A stretch of DNA of 64,000 bases from Endothia cerciana (GCA_026119935.1 JALRMH010000041.1:248001-312000); one strand, 5' to 3'. Positions 11,580 to 23,800 are shown, counted from the first letter of the stretch. A program made the numbers and translations. Notes: generated by a model not told the origin, from the sequence alone.

Positions 11580-14171
11580 ATGGTGGTCCCTGAGGAGGGC
11601 GGCGTAGAGATGGCACCTGCCCGGGACACTACGACGGGGTCCGCCAGCTACGAACGGCACTATCCCCTCGATCTGCCATCCGGGCTGCCCTTCGAGCGAT
11701 ACGAACACCGGCGAGTTGCAGCGCGCGATATCCTCGTCCACCGCATCCTCTCGAAGCTTTTCTCTCCTACACCCGAGCTAGCCTCGGCGCTGGCCGCACA
11801 TCGCGATAGCCCTCGCCCCGGCCCCACTGGCTTGTCCGTCGCGTATCACAACTTCGGCCCTCTCAGGCGACACGACACTTCCCTCGCCCGGGATGTTGAG
11901 GTGCTCCGCAAGATGCTCATCACATGCAGCGCGGAGGAGTGGATCCGGCAGGACTTCATCAAACCTGCCCTGTCTCCGCGTTTCTGGAGACGCCGCCCGC
12001 CGAACAAACTGTTCATCCCGCCTCAAAGCCCTCTGAGCCCAGAAATACAGCTGACGGTCGAGGATGAAATTCTAGACTTGGTGCAGAGGCATTATATGGA
12101 AACAGATGATGCCACAACCAGGCTGTGGCTTCAGTCCCTACAGCCACCACGGCCTTCGAGCTATGCTACACTGCAGAGGACGATGGCCCCGGAGGACTCG
12201 CACAAAGGCGTCGCCCAGAATCGGAGGAGAGCCGGCGAAGAGGCGGCGGCCGAGGATCGTAAGAAGTGGTATGAGGGGGACACTGCACTTCTCAGAGCCC
12301 TGCAGGAGCAGACGCGCACTCCGCACGAGCCCAGGCTCTACGAGGGAGCTGCTTTTCTACCTACATTGCGGAGGCCGCTTTTGGAGTCCAGAGCAATCCG
12401 GCAGTTCTTCCTACAGAAGACGTCGGAGCTGAGGGACAAATCGTTCTTTGCGAATGAGCTCGACGCGCAGACGATCATGGATGCGGTCTACCCGTGGCCT
12501 GAGCCTCATGCCCCACGACGAGTCCTGCATATGCCATCATGTCACAGCTGGCGGCAGAAGATCGAGCGCCTCAGGCGCGAAATGCTGCCGGTCGATTTTG
12601 CGAGCGGCAGGAGTGGCCGTGGTCGAGATCGGGATGGGATCTGGTCCACAGGCCGATGGTATGGCGATGATGCACCACGTGGGAGGACGGCTAGGCGTGG
12701 CCGTCGACGCGCAACAAGCGAACCGCCACCGGGCCTGTTCACGGCCGCACGCCTACCGTTCGGCTTCAATGCCACCCGGGAGCTACTCATCTTCCCAAAG
12801 ATGAGCCTCACAACAATCGAGCGTCGGGCCCGGAGGCGCAGCCTAAGCCGGACCAGAATCGCAGAGATGTTCAACTGGGATGTTGTGCTTGAGAAGCCGC
12901 CCGCGGACCAGCCCATCAAGGCAGATCGCAAGTTGAATCCCACACGCAAGTTAAAGAGACAAAAAGCGTTCCTTCGCCAGAAGTTCTGTGACTTATTCTC
13001 TCACGAGGTCTTCGCCCGTTATCCCGGTGGCGACTTCGATCTTAATAAGTGGTTAGTTACGGCAGAGGCAAAGGATTCTATCGCCACCTTCATGTCGCGA
13101 TGGGAGCTCAATCCCGAGGTCACCATTATTGTCGAAAACGTTTCATTTACGACAATCGAAATCCGAGGACGACCGCGTGTCGGGCCCAGCGCGTATATGG
13201 GAGAGGATCTTGTTCATTCAATCGCTCTGATACCGTCACCCTCACCGTTAACATCATTGGTGGCCTTAATATCACGTCCGCCAAACTGTTGTGCAAATTG
13301 TACTTCCCCGAGGCACATCACAGCAAATTGCACATTGCCCTGTGGTTACTGCGGTGCCCCCAATCCGGATATAGATCGCCTCTGGGATGATTTAACCCTC
13401 TTCAGGAGACACGTCCCTTTCGGGGGAAAGCACGAGCCGTCCAAAGCTGGCCGACACGGCAATCTGCACCTTGCATCAGATTGCCCCGTTGCAAAGCAGA
13501 ATCGATGCAAGTGCGGTCCTTTTCCACAGTACCATGTCGCGGCAAGGTGTCCAGTCCTTTGCTCACGCGACTGCGGCAATATGCACCCCCCGGGCCATTT
13601 CAAGCACAAGAACGCGATGGGATGCAAGAGTCGTTGTTGCATGTGCGGCATGAAGGGTCACAGTGGAACGCACTGCAAGCTACGTCGGTGTAGGTGTGGC
13701 GCAGAGCATCTAGGCCAGGATTGCTGCTTTCATCCGGAGTGTCGGGTGACAGGCTGCGATCGCTTCTTGTGTGGCGTCCACTGCCAATCTTGCGGATTTG
13801 ATCGAGCCGAGCTCGATGATGGAGGCCGGTTTTTTGAGCGGGCGTGCCCCCCCTGCCTGCAGAAGAAGGGCATATCCACCTCTGCCAGTGCAACGGCTGC
13901 GACGGAGACAATTGAAGAGATACCCGATGACACCGTTCACGAAAGCTCCCAGGGTCGCGACACGGCCAAACCCGTGCAGAGGAAGGCGCGGAAGAACAAG
14001 CGCAAGCACCGCCGACCACCAAAAATAGTCGAGGAGAAGGAAGAAAAGCCGTGGTATGCGCCCTTGGAGCCTCGTACCCGGCCTGTGGTCATGTCCAAAG
14101 CTGGGAAGAACGCCGTCAGATGGTCGAAGGCGGACGTGGCACCGGCAGTGAGGATAGGGGGCTGTCGATAG
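11580..14171 (+). CDS. Zinc-knuckle (CCHC-type) Cys-rich protein, 863 residues
   Basis: A single exon. The first 550 residues are basic and Arg-rich with no domain I know. Residues about 580-760 hold a dense array of Cys/His clusters: CCANCTSPRHITANC, CGYCG, CKCG, CCMCGMKGHSGTHC, CRCGAEHLGQDC and CQSC. Several fit CX2CX4HX4C zinc knuckles or close variants, which bind single-stranded RNA or DNA. The tail has a strong nuclear-type basic cluster (RKARKNKRKHRRPPK). No transposase, protease, polymerase or integrase motif is seen, so it is not obviously a Gag protein. I infer a nuclear nucleic-acid-binding protein. Alternative start: Met at 11610. Confidence 0.78.
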   Translation: MVVPEEGGVEMAPARDTTTGSASYERHYPLDLPSGLPFERYEHRRVAARDILVHRILSKLFSPTPELASALAAHRDSPRPGPTGLSVAYHNFGPLRRHDTSLARDVEVLRKMLITCSAEEWIRQDFIKPALSPRFWRRRPPNKLFIPPQSPLSPEIQLTVEDEILDLVQRHYMETDDATTRLWLQSLQPPRPSSYATLQRTMAPEDSHKGVAQNRRRAGEEAAAEDRKKWYEGDTALLRALQEQTRTPHEPRLYEGAAFLPTLRRPLLESRAIRQFFLQKTSELRDKSFFANELDAQTIMDAVYPWPEPHAPRRVLHMPSCHSWRQKIERLRREMLPVDFASGRSGRGRDRDGIWSTGRWYGDDAPRGRTARRGRRRATSEPPPGLFTAARLPFGFNATRELLIFPKMSLTTIERRARRRSLSRTRIAEMFNWDVVLEKPPADQPIKADRKLNPTRKLKRQKAFLRQKFCDLFSHEVFARYPGGDFDLNKWLVTAEAKDSIATFMSRWELNPEVTIIVENVSFTTIEIRGRPRVGPSAYMGEDLVHSIALIPSPSPLTSLVALISRPPNCCANCTSPRHITANCTLPCGYCGAPNPDIDRLWDDLTLFRRHVPFGGKHEPSKAGRHGNLHLASDCPVAKQNRCKCGPFPQYHVAARCPVLCSRDCGNMHPPGHFKHKNAMGCKSRCCMCGMKGHSGTHCKLRRCRCGAEHLGQDCCFHPECRVTGCDRFLCGVHCQSCGFDRAELDDGGRFFERACPPCLQKKGISTSASATAATETIEEIPDDTVHESSQGRDTAKPVQRKARKNKRKHRRPPKIVEEKEEKPWYAPLEPRTRPVVMSKAGKNAVRWSKADVAPAVRIGGCR

Positions 14172-14174
14172 TTG

Positions 14175-14471
14175 CAGAAAGGCTGCCGGGCCGAGGTACT
14201 GTAGAGTTGGTGGAAGAAGATGATAAGGCTATAAGGCTCGAAGGTAGAGGCGGAAGGAGGGCGGCGCCGTGAAGCAGAGTGCCAATCGGGGCCATGAGAA
14301 CAGATGCTACAGGCCCAGACCTTGACGGACAAGCCATAGATACTATTATACTTAACACTGCTACATTTCAGTCATTATGTTCATAAATGCGCCCTCCTGC
14401 CTTGAGAGTCCTGACTACTCAGGACAAGATCCTCTTGTCTTTGCATCCAGACTACCGATGCTGCGATGCGT
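14175..14471. other. Convergent 3' region
   Basis: Short spacer between the zinc-knuckle gene (plus) and the OPT transporter (minus), holding the 3' flanks of both. No gene or strong terminator hairpin noticed. Confidence 0.4.
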
Positions 14472-17400
14472 CTATGGGAATGTACCTTTCTCGGGACCGA
14501 AGTAGCCCCTCGCTGGAAGGGGGAGAATGCCATCGCTCGAGCCGTCGACACCGGCCGAGCTGACCGTATTTCCCCACCATATCAGCGTCTTGGGATGGTA
14601 ATCCACAGCAAAGAACATGATGAGCGCCGAAATAGCCACGCCCGCTGTCAGAGCGGCAGACAGGACGTAATTGTACTTCTCCCACCAGGCCAGATGTCTG
14701 CGAGGCAGCCAGTACATGAATATGAACGACCTATTTGAGAGGCCATCAGCTACTAAAATACTGGAGAACACCCCGGTGTCTGGAAGAACTGCCGCCCTTG
14801 CAGCCCGAAGGGTCGCGGGGGGGGGGGGGGGTGGAAGGGGTGCGAAAGGGTCTGGGTGAGACTTACAGTATCATTCCTGGTGTCTTGTAGCTCATATTGC
14901 TCGGCGCCCAATGTTGGATCCCCTGGATGATCAAGATCGGGTTCAACCATAGCAGGCTGGCCACAAACTTAAAGACCGTCCGGTCCAGCACCTCAAAGGT
15001 CCGCGGGCTGACCCTCTCCCGTATCTTCTCCCTCACGCCGGGAAGATAGATGGGCCCATACCACTGCGGCACGAGGAACACGACGGCGATGCAGAAGCCG
15101 ATGAGGAAGCACCACTTAAACAGCGGGTACATGTCGTTGAACATGCGGTCGCTCCCCAGGACGCCCCACATCAGGCTGTTGGCGTACATGGGCGCGCCGT
15201 CGTTGGCGCAGGTGAACTTCTGCGGCTGGGTGGAGGTGCAGAGCCCCTCAACGCTGGTCATGATGAAGTCCTGGGTGCCCACGGCGACGAAGCAGGTGAT
15301 GATGATGGTGCCGATCTGGGAGCGGAAGACGGCGCGCGGCGGGATCTTGCTGTAGTGCGCCATCTTCTGGTCCTGGACGTAGTTGTCGCTGTAGCCGGCG
15401 ATGGCCCAAGACCCCAGGGCCTGGCCGTACAGGTAGGCGTTGGGGTTCCCCGGGAGGACGAAGCCAGTGATGACCTGGATGAGGCTGCCCAGGCCGAGAT
15501 TCGTCCCTGTCGTGGCGGAGAGGAAGGACAGGGGCACGGCGAACACCAGGTTGATCCCGATCAGGAGGAAGGTGAGCCAGATCGGGGTGTCGAGAGGGAA
15601 GATCTTGAGGAAGATGATGGAAAGAACCAGGGCGGCAAGGAGGATGATGAGGAACCACCTAGGCCTTTGTTAATCGGGGCGGAGGCTCAGGGAAAGAGAA
15701 GAGAGACTTTACCAATCCGGCACCTCTGGGTATTTAGCCATCAACCTGCTGTGTACATCCATCGCGCTCTGGTCGTAGTTCCCCTTGCCCTTCCGCAGGC
15801 CCGCCCAGAAGTCCTTGTATGCATTGCTGACCGTCGTCCACTGGTTGAACGTGATGTACAAGAAGTATACCGGATAGAACGCCAGGTTTGCTCCTAGGGT
15901 GATGATGTAACCCGCGGTGTAAAAAGGAGGCGAGTACTGCTGGTACTTGGCGTTGTCGAACTTGTTGTCCGTGATGACGGCCTGGACGTCGTAGCTAGTC
16001 CCGTTGTTGGTGAAGGCGGACGAGGAGTTAATGGGCAGGTAAGCCGTGTTGTACATGTTGCTATAATAGATGCCGAGGATTATGAAGCCCCCGAGAATCG
16101 AGGAGAAGAACATTGTGCAGGTACTAGAGACAGAATCAAATGTGTTAGTCCCGGGGGGGGCACGTGACCGCCAGATAGAGGGAGGGGCGAAGCGAGAGGA
16201 AGCTGCACGTACCTAAAGAACGGCTGGGCCAAAGCAGCATACGAGGATGTCGCTACGTTCCAGTCGAAGGTGGTGATCGGGTTGAATAGACCTAAACCTA
16301 AGCTTGAGCCGGTGAGGATGGCCAGGGTGATGTTCTCGGGCGCGATCCATCTGTACCCCTCATCAGCATCCCACCAAGATATGGTTTGCAGGGGGACAGT
16401 CAGACGAACGTCATCCAATTGAAGGTGCTCAAAGCCGTGAACAGATATCCGGGCAGCCAGTAGTAGACGAACATCGAGCCTGTCACGATGTAGAAGAATT
16501 TATACCTGGATGGTGGGGATCAGCGCGAGCCCACGACCATGATGCTGATCGATCGCCCTATAGATAGCTCACCGTGAGGCCGTCCACTTCCTCCCAAACG
16601 CCGGAATTGATTCTCTGGGCTCCTTTCTCGTCAGAGCCCTGTTCATCGCAATCGTCGGCAGGATTGTCGGCCATAGGGCCTTGACGGGGTAGACGCTGAA
16701 GCGGCGCAGGTATCCGGCCAGACCCATGCCCATCGTCTGGATGAACAGCGTCAGCATGAACTGGTAGCCGAAAGTGATGAATTTCTCGCCATAGTACACG
16801 GGCATCCTCTGCACGAGGATCATGGTGTAGGAGTTGGTCGTGTATATGGCGATGTTATAGGTGATGGTGGCGAACATCTGCTCCTTGAACGTCCACGGGC
16901 CCGGGTTGAGGGAGTGCCGCGTCCCAAAGACGGTGACGCCCCAGTCGGGGAGCGCCCACTCCAGGAACTTGGCGCATGGGTAGAGCAGGATCTGAATGAC
17001 GCTGCCGCCCAGAGCTATTGATCACATGTCAGCCGGCTTATTCCTAGAAGGGGAGGGTGTGTTTGGGTTTGGGTGGGTGAAGCTCACTGATGGCAGGGAA
17101 GCGGCTGTTGAAGAAGGTCGCCATGAAAGTACCGATGATGGCCTGGGTCTTGGGTCAGCTGTCGCGTCCTCTGCGTTCCCTCAAGGCGCGATGTGCCCAC
17201 TCACCCAGCCCACGCCTAGGAAATAAGCCCTGAACGTCTCGATGGGTACGTTGTCGTCGGTCTCAAGCTCCTGTACCGAGCGAACACCAGGATACGGGGA
17301 CGAGTACCGCATCATGGTGGCATCGATCCTAAGGTCCCGGTCGTAGAAGTCACCGTAGGCCTTCCGCCCCTCGAGCAGCTTGCACATCCGCTCCCTCATG

Positions 17401-17654
17401 TCCGTGGGGAAGTTCCAGTCATCGGCGTGGAACCGCACACTCTCCTCGATGATGGCGATGGCTTCCTCCTCGCTCATGTTGTTAATCTTGTCGAGGATGT
17501 ACTCCGACTCGCCGTTGGGCGCGAGGGTCTCGAGCATCTCATGGGGGATCTCATCGCCCCAGTCGTCCTCAGACACGCCCGCGTAGGGGTGCTTTTCTGG
17601 GTCGGGGCTGACGGGCGTCACGCCCTCGCCGACTTGCTCTACCTCCTCGGCCAT
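14472..17654 (-). CDS. OPT-family oligopeptide transporter
   Basis: A multi-exon gene from ATG at 17654 to the TAG at 14474-14472. The acidic cytosolic N-terminus (residues 1-150, first exon 17654-17205) is followed by many hydrophobic segments. The family signature NPGPWTFKEQ is encoded across the intron that ends near 17015, and later exons carry FNWMT joined to WIAPENIT, GSWAIAGYSDNYVQDQK, KMAHYSKIPPR and a final WWGNT segment, all typical of fungal small-oligopeptide transporters (isp4-like). These move tetra- and pentapeptides or glutathione with protons across the plasma membrane. All junctions I checked keep frame with GT-AG introns, so it looks intact. One intron holds a 15-base C run on the sense strand. 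Confidence 0.92.
14817..14831. repeat. G15 homopolymer within an OPT intron
   Basis: A run of 15 G on the plus strand, hence 15 C in the sense direction, inside the last intron of the transporter. It lies away from both splice sites. Confidence 0.8.
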
Positions 17655-19174
17655 GTTTGAGTTGACGACACAGACAAGACGCTCAGCTGCCCAGCGCAAG
17701 GGTTGGCTTCTGGCGAGGGGGAGACACCCAGATCATAAAGCCGGAGATCGCCTCGTTCAAGATGGGGCCGAGCATCTGGCGGGAGATCGATATATCAACC
17801 CCGGTTACAGCACGACCCGCTGCTATCTCTGCGTAGCGCATGGTGTTGTTCCATCAAGTCCACACCCCCCCCCCCCTTGGTCGTATCACTGATACTCAAG
17901 CAGAGACGGCCATTGGGCTGCGCGATAGTAGACGCACCTTCGTACATGGACTCACCCCGGCGAGATCCCAGGGGCCCTCACATGCGTTCTCCACACAGCT
18001 ATACTCCACGGCCAGAGGCAGATATATTGCCGACCCGTCAGAGCCGTTGGCATGATAGCGCTGATTTAGATAGTTGCCCGTCGCCCTTGAACACGTTTGG
18101 TCTAGGCGGGAAAGAATAGCGGGCCGTGAAGAGAATGATCGCTGTGCCCTCTCGTCTGATGATATGGAGGCCATGGGGTGACAAGTTAACCTGGCAGCGA
18201 TATCGCCGAGGTTAAGGTCTGTGCTTTGAGGATGTCCTCCATATCCCCCGCATTCAACGTCCAGGTCCACGGGTATCATCTTGGCATGTTGGAGGCTAAT
18301 GGATGTAACGTTGTACAGGGGCGAAAGCCAATGACCGCGCCGTACCCAAAGCCTATGTCATATTTGAATATGTTCGACTTTGGTATCTGCTGGGTGGTTT
18401 TCTTTTCACACCTGCATTCAACAAGACTTGGCGAGAGCGCTGGTGGAAATCAGTGGGCACGGAAAATCTGAACAGCTCATCTGCACATACGCCTGCGATC
18501 ACTTGGACGAGGCCTCTTGCATAGAGGCAGCCTCATATAAACCTGGCAAATTTTACCTCGGTATGTTGTTGTCACTCCAAGACCTTACCAAAGCGGTTCC
18601 AGAATAATATCAGATTCAGCAGTGATTCGCCAGTCATACATGAACTATACCGGCCAACAAACCTAGTCGTGATGGTCAGTATGGAGAGGCCTGGGTGGAA
18701 CTTTTGCCGGCAGTGGCAGTGGCAGTAGGAGAGGCGAAGAAAGTGTAGTGCTGCGAGCGAACTGCATATGGACTTTGCCAAGCGCAGGAACTTGGATTTC
18801 ACTTCCTGGTGTGGAACCTGCAACTGCATCTGACGCCAACATCGAGACAAGCTGCCTTGAAGGTAGGTAACATTTTGTGCCCAGTCTGTACGCAGATCCC
18901 CGACAGACATGACCAGTCAGTTTCTGCTATCAAGTCACTGACCGTGTAGGTACAATTCATTCGCTCGGCAAGGGTTTCTTCACCGACTCGTGAGGTGGAT
19001 GCTCTCCGAGCAGCTTCAAGCAGTTGGAACTTCGAGGGTCCACCCACGGACTGCAACTGGACCGGATTAGCCTCCATACTCCATATGGACATCCCAGACC
19101 ACGTGTACTGCTACATCTATACAGGTTGCTGCACGACTCTGCATCCCCGAGAGGGTGGGAGCAAAAAATGCCGC
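17655..19174. other. Intergenic, 1.5 kb
   Basis: Holds the upstream region of the OPT gene, including a C12 run at about 17865-17876, and the 3' flank of the phenolic acid decarboxylase. Reading frames of 60-127 codons overlap on both strands without motifs. No gene recognised. Confidence 0.4.
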
Positions 19175-19770
19175 TCAGAATGTCGGCGCATCCTTTTCGA
19201 TGGGTTGGAGCTTGCCAGCGCCTTTGAAGACCTCCAGGATGTCGGCCTGCTCCGCGAGCACCAACCTCTCCGTCTGGTTTCCAAGCTTCGACAGACCCCT
19301 CCACCTCTCAAGATCCTCAAGGTTGCGCTTGTCCCCGTGTGCGTCCTGCGGCTGCTCCCAGTGGCCCTTTGAGAAGGCCGCCCCGGTGATGATCTTCTTG
19401 TTGAGGATGTCATAGACCAAAGACACGAACGTCCCGGTTTCCCTGCAGGATCTCTCGTTTAGCACATAGGCCCTCCCTATCTCATACGGTCTCACGTAGG
19501 GGCGTACTCCAGAAAGTTGCACTGCCATATCTCTCCTGGTCTTATGCACTGGTAGGCGCAGGTCTGGTAGTTCAGTCTGCCCTTCATGGGACCGCCGTGG
19601 ATCGAGTAGACGACGCGGTTCTCGGAGAAGAACCAGAACTCATAGCGCCATTTCTCCGGGTTGCCCTTCTCATCCGCTGCGTCGTATTCGTAGACAAGAT
19701 GAGTGTCAAGGATGTCGTCCTTGAATGTTGGGTGCAGCGCAGTGTGGGTGAAGAACTGGGGGAGAGGCAT
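19175..19770 (-). CDS. Phenolic acid decarboxylase (PAD family)
   Basis: Two exons, 19770-19508 and 19442-19175, joined at Leu-Glu-Glu-Thr-Gly-Thr; the intron contains a GTGCTAAACG branch-like site. The 176-residue product matches the family's usual size. Visible family features are ENRVVYSIHGGPMKGRLNYQ, CIRPGEIWQCNFLEE and FSKGHWEQPQD. These small lipocalin-like beta-barrel enzymes decarboxylate ferulic, p-coumaric and caffeic acids to vinylphenols without a cofactor, detoxifying plant cell-wall phenolics in the cytosol. The C-terminal 60 residues (LERWRGLSKLGNQTERLVL) are a helical extension that I associate with the fungal branch. Intact. Confidence 0.88.
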
Positions 19771-20276
19771 TGTGTCGTCCGCGGCGGCGACCTTGGGAGG
19801 GCAAGTCGAGGGATACAGGTCGAGACGCTCTGAGTAGATGAAACGAACGACGACCCGGAACGCGGAAATACAGCAGATGTCGCCCTTTATGTTGCCACGA
19901 TGTTTATGGAGAAGAACCTTCGATGACGTCTTCTTCTGTACGGGTCATTCGATGTCAGAGTGGGTACTGGGCCAGGCGATGTTGTATCAAAAATCGTCTA
20001 GACCTGAGTCGGTCAAGGATCAGAGGCAACGTGGGAGGAGGGATCCATGTCGAGCAACCAACGGTTTACACGTACAAATTTAGAACCTTCTATTTAGCGT
20101 CTTTTATAGGCGACGACTTGGCGGGAGGCGCGGCATGATGCATCTCTAGACGGGAATATCGAGGCGAAGCGGGAGTCCACCGCCTTTCAACGCCACGTTG
20201 TTGACCATCACTCCCTATCACGTCCCAATCCCTGCTTCAGATCACGGCCTACCTGGTTTATCACACCATCGCCCAA
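19771..20276. other. Promoter region of the decarboxylase
   Basis: Five hundred bases between two minus-strand genes, holding the decarboxylase upstream region and the P450 3' flank. No additional gene seen. Confidence 0.4.
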
Positions 20277-22047
20277 TTATTTCTCCGCCGCGCGCAGGCT
20301 GACCTTGACTCCGTTGGCACTGCAAGTCGTGAGGGTGAGGTTGTGCCGCACCACTGGATCCGGCTCCCTATCTTGCATCTCCTCAAACCGCTGCAGCAGT
20401 CTCACAGTCACGTAACTCGCTTCCGCTAAGGCGAACTGTTGACCCAGGCAGATACGTGGTCCACTACAGAGCGTCAGTATTATTGGCCGGTCTCGGTTTC
20501 CCTCTTTTTTTTTTTCTTTTTTTGTCCCTTCTTGGGTGGGGGATATTGCAACTCACCCATTGAATGGTACGTATTCCCACCCGACCTTCCTGTTCTCCCA
20601 CCGCTCCGGAATAAACTCATCCGCGTCAGGGCCCCAGATGTCCTTGCGCCGGTGGAGGATGTAAACACAGTACTCGACAGACATGCCCTTGCGGACAAAG
20701 ACCGGCGACTTCCCATCCGGACCACCGCCGACGGGGAGTTTGGTGTCCTGGTAAGCCTGGCGGGCATTTATGGGAACGATTGGGTACAGCCGCAGCGTCT
20801 CGTTGAGGCAGTGCTGGAGAGGTTGGCAGTTCTTGAGCTTAGAGAAGGTGAGCTCCTTGGACTGGGTGTACGTCCCAAAGTCCTCGATGATGGCATCCCG
20901 CAGCTTCTTGTAGCGAGCGGGATCCCGAGCCAGCAGCATGAACAGATACCCGAGAGTCGAGGCGGTGGTGTCGCGACCGGCAAGCAGGATGTGCATGAGT
21001 TGGGAGCGCAGCTCGATAGGATCCCGCGTCTTCTCGGCCAGCGCGTCGAGGAATACGTATTTCGGCTTGGCCCTCGCCTCGACTTCCTTCTCCGAATCCC
21101 GCAATTCCTTGTTCAGGGCCCTCCTGACGTAGTGATCCATGAAGCTGTTGCACTGCTTGATGCATTCGCGGAACTCCTTGGAGGTGTAGAGCCAGTACTG
21201 TGGCCCCAGCCGCGCCCGCTGCGCCAGTGCCCACTGCCCCTTATCGAAAGCCCAGGCGAAATCCACGTTGTGTAGGGCGTCGGCCGAGTTCCGAGCACGT
21301 GGATACCCCAGGATGTGCTGCAGCTGGGAGTCTGCGGATTCACCAAGGAGGAACTCCGTTGCCGAGTCGAGGGTGAGGCGGAAGAAGAGATCCTGGAGGT
21401 CGACAACCTGAGTCCATCCGTCGGGCTTCAGTTTGGCGTCGAGGGCGGTCATCATGTTCTGCACATGTCGTTCCTCGAGATCCAGGTCGCTCACTTGGTC
21501 CCTGGTGAACTGCGGCCGCATCACCTCCCGCGAGTGCTTCCAACCGGCGCCAGACTGTGTGAAGATGCCATTGCCAAGCATAGGCCAGAACTAGATCGGG
21601 TCAGTCGCGACGAGCGTTGTCGAAGGTGTGTGTGGGAGAGGGGGGGGGGGGGGGCCTAGTGCTGAGATCATCACGTACCGTGCCGCGCCTCTGCTCTCCA
21701 ACATCGAACGTCCCAAACTGGGTGGCCAGTAGGGCCTGGATATTCTGCGGCTCGTGTGTGCTGATGATCTTAGTCCCAAATAGCTTATAACTCCAGGTGT
21801 AGGTGCCCATGTCCTCTGCCTGCTTCACCATGAACTCGGGGAACAGCTTCTCCTTGTCGGCCGCCATTGCGGCCCTAACCCTGTCAATACCGAGTGGTAA
21901 CCGGAGCTTCTGCGCCGGTGGTTCCTCGCAGCCCCATTCCTGCGCTTTTACCACGATCCGGCGTGACGTGACGATGTGGTCGAGCAGCCGGAAGACGACG
22001 TAGGAGAGGCCGGCAATGGCCGCCAGGACGACCGAGAAGTGCGCCAT
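20277..22047 (-). CDS. CYP52-type cytochrome P450 (fatty acid/alkane hydroxylase-like)
   Basis: Three exons (22047-21679, 21590-20557, 20463-20277) give 529 residues. The N-terminus starts with a membrane anchor (AHFSVVLAAIAGLSYVVF). Landmarks are in order: GTFWPMLGNGIFTQSG and HSREVMRPQF, the I-helix HILLAGRDTTAS, the K-helix ETLRLYP, FIPERW and the heme loop FNGGPRICLGQ, split by the last intron and restored exactly by splicing. This set is typical of the CYP52 clan, ER-bound monooxygenases that omega-hydroxylate fatty acids and n-alkanes; the precise substrate is inference. An upstream in-frame ATG at 22140 would add 31 residues before the anchor, so I prefer 22047. A 15-base C run sits in intron 1. 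Confidence 0.9.
21640..21654. repeat. G15 homopolymer within the P450 intron
   Basis: Fifteen G on the plus strand, so C15 in the sense strand of intron 1 of the CYP52-type gene. Confidence 0.8.
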
Positions 22048-22140
22048 TGTGGCAGCTGTCAGGATGGACGAGATGCCGCGGGGCCGTACACCGTCCGTCG
22101 GTAGGTTAGGATGAAATGGTGAGTCGTCTGGTCCAGACAA

Positions 22141-23800
22141 ATTATTATTACAGGCTATTTGAAGATGTCCTAGACGCCATGTGATAAGAGACGTCTGCTT
22201 GACAGGTTGAGGGGGAGTTAGGTTTATTAAATCGGGATCCGGCGCGGCAAAGTGTCAACCACTCCCATTTATAGATGTGCTAGCATGGGGTCTGATCCAT
22301 ACACATTGTAAAAATATAAGACAAAGCAGCCGACGGCTCCTTGGTTCGAAACACGGAAGCGGGGCGATGGTGGGTTAATCAACCCGACTCCAGCACGAGC
22401 AAGCAGTTGGGCCTATACGACATAGTATGTACTAGGTATGGTGGTATGTCGGCTCGAGGCCAGCCTCCAAAGCACCGAATCCATCGTCCTCTGAGGGCTG
22501 TGTGGGAAAACGGGCATCGGTACGGCGGCCGACAATTTCGCGAGATCCACGCGCCTCGGTAGCCGCGGGCCAACCAGTGTCGAGAGGCTGCGCCGCTGCA
22601 GAGATTATTGACTCGCCGCTAACATAGTTGTATGCATAGAGACGACACGGACTTTAACTCCGCGGGAGCGTCGGCACCGAATCCGCAGGGAACCACCAGC
22701 GGGCGGGCATGTTAAAGCGGGGGGGCCTATCTCTCATGATCCTTTGGCGATTAAATGAGCTATAACAAGCGGCCCGAGTCTGCTCCAACGGAGTGTTCGA
22801 TTCACGCCGGCTCCGCTCCTCGTAAGGGGTCTCCCTCAATACTATAGCACTGGACGACAGATGGTCGTCTTGGAGCTGCCAGAGACGGAGATCCTTGACG
22901 CCGATCAACTTGGCGAACATCCTCCCTTGTGGCAACGGGCTCATGGCCACACACTACAAAAAACATCCCGCGGACTTGTATTTTCAGATTTGCAACTTAG
23001 AACTGCGCACTCCAGTACTATAGCCTTGGTCCGTCTCATCTCTACTGAAAGTAATGCGAGACAGACAATAAATCAGCAAAATCAGTATCGGTGGACCATT
23101 GAGAATCTTCACCATCTCGCCAAACTCACCACGGTGGATCAGCAGGTCTTCTGGTGGTCAGCAGACGGGTCAAAAAGCAGATGGGTCGTCGTGAGCACCC
23201 CGAGCCTCGGTACCATTCCTTAATACTATTACATGAATGCGCAAGAGGGTTTTCAAGTCATCATCAAATCCATAGACCAGAGGAAAGCATGACACGGCCT
23301 AAGAGAAGACTCGCATCGTCCGACCCGACGACGAGTGGCTACACCGCCATTCGTCGCGTACCGATGACTTTATCTCTTTAGGATGGTTCACATTGCGCCA
23401 TATTTGGTGTTCGGACTCCATCGGTACATATGGCTGAACCACTTGCCCCCGGGATCCATTTGCCTTTCCATGCACCTCTCCAATCACGGTCTTGATCAAA
23501 CGACACGACGTACCTCGCATGACTACCCGAATACGGAAGTCTGCCAACACGACTGCGTCTGAGTTTCGCGACTGTCAGGGGTACTCCTTGAGTTGCTCTG
23601 TGCGGCAACGACTGTAAGACGTTTCAGAGACCAGTCGAGGCACATGCGTTTCGATGAGAGCACTTATGATGGCTTCCACAAGGCAATTTCAAGCTGCCTC
23701 ATAGCTCTTAGGTCCCCGGATAAAGAGACCTCGTGAGAACGCGATAGCTAGGCCGAAGAAGGCCAGTGCTTCCGATGATTAGTGTTCGCAAATTGTGAAG
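22141..23800. other. 1.7-kb divergent intergenic region between two P450s
   Basis: Separates the start of the minus-strand CYP52-like gene from the start of the plus-strand P450. A TATA-like AAAATATAAG occurs near 22311. Short overlapping frames have no motif. I see no gene. Confidence 0.4.

Noticed and set aside
14175..14471. An 80-131 codon minus-strand frame overlapping the zinc-knuckle gene end
   Set aside because: It is a shadow of the intact plus-strand gene, with no motif or start context of its own.
21590..22140. A start at 22140 for the CYP52-like protein
   Set aside because: It would put 31 hydrophilic residues before the membrane anchor; the Met at 22047 directly precedes the anchor. 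It remains possible.
22335..22360. GGTTCGAAACACGG resembling a tRNA T-arm
   Set aside because: The flanking bases do not form a five-pair stem, and no anticodon or D-arm is found upstream. The same holds for the GGTTCGAAAC at about 2219.
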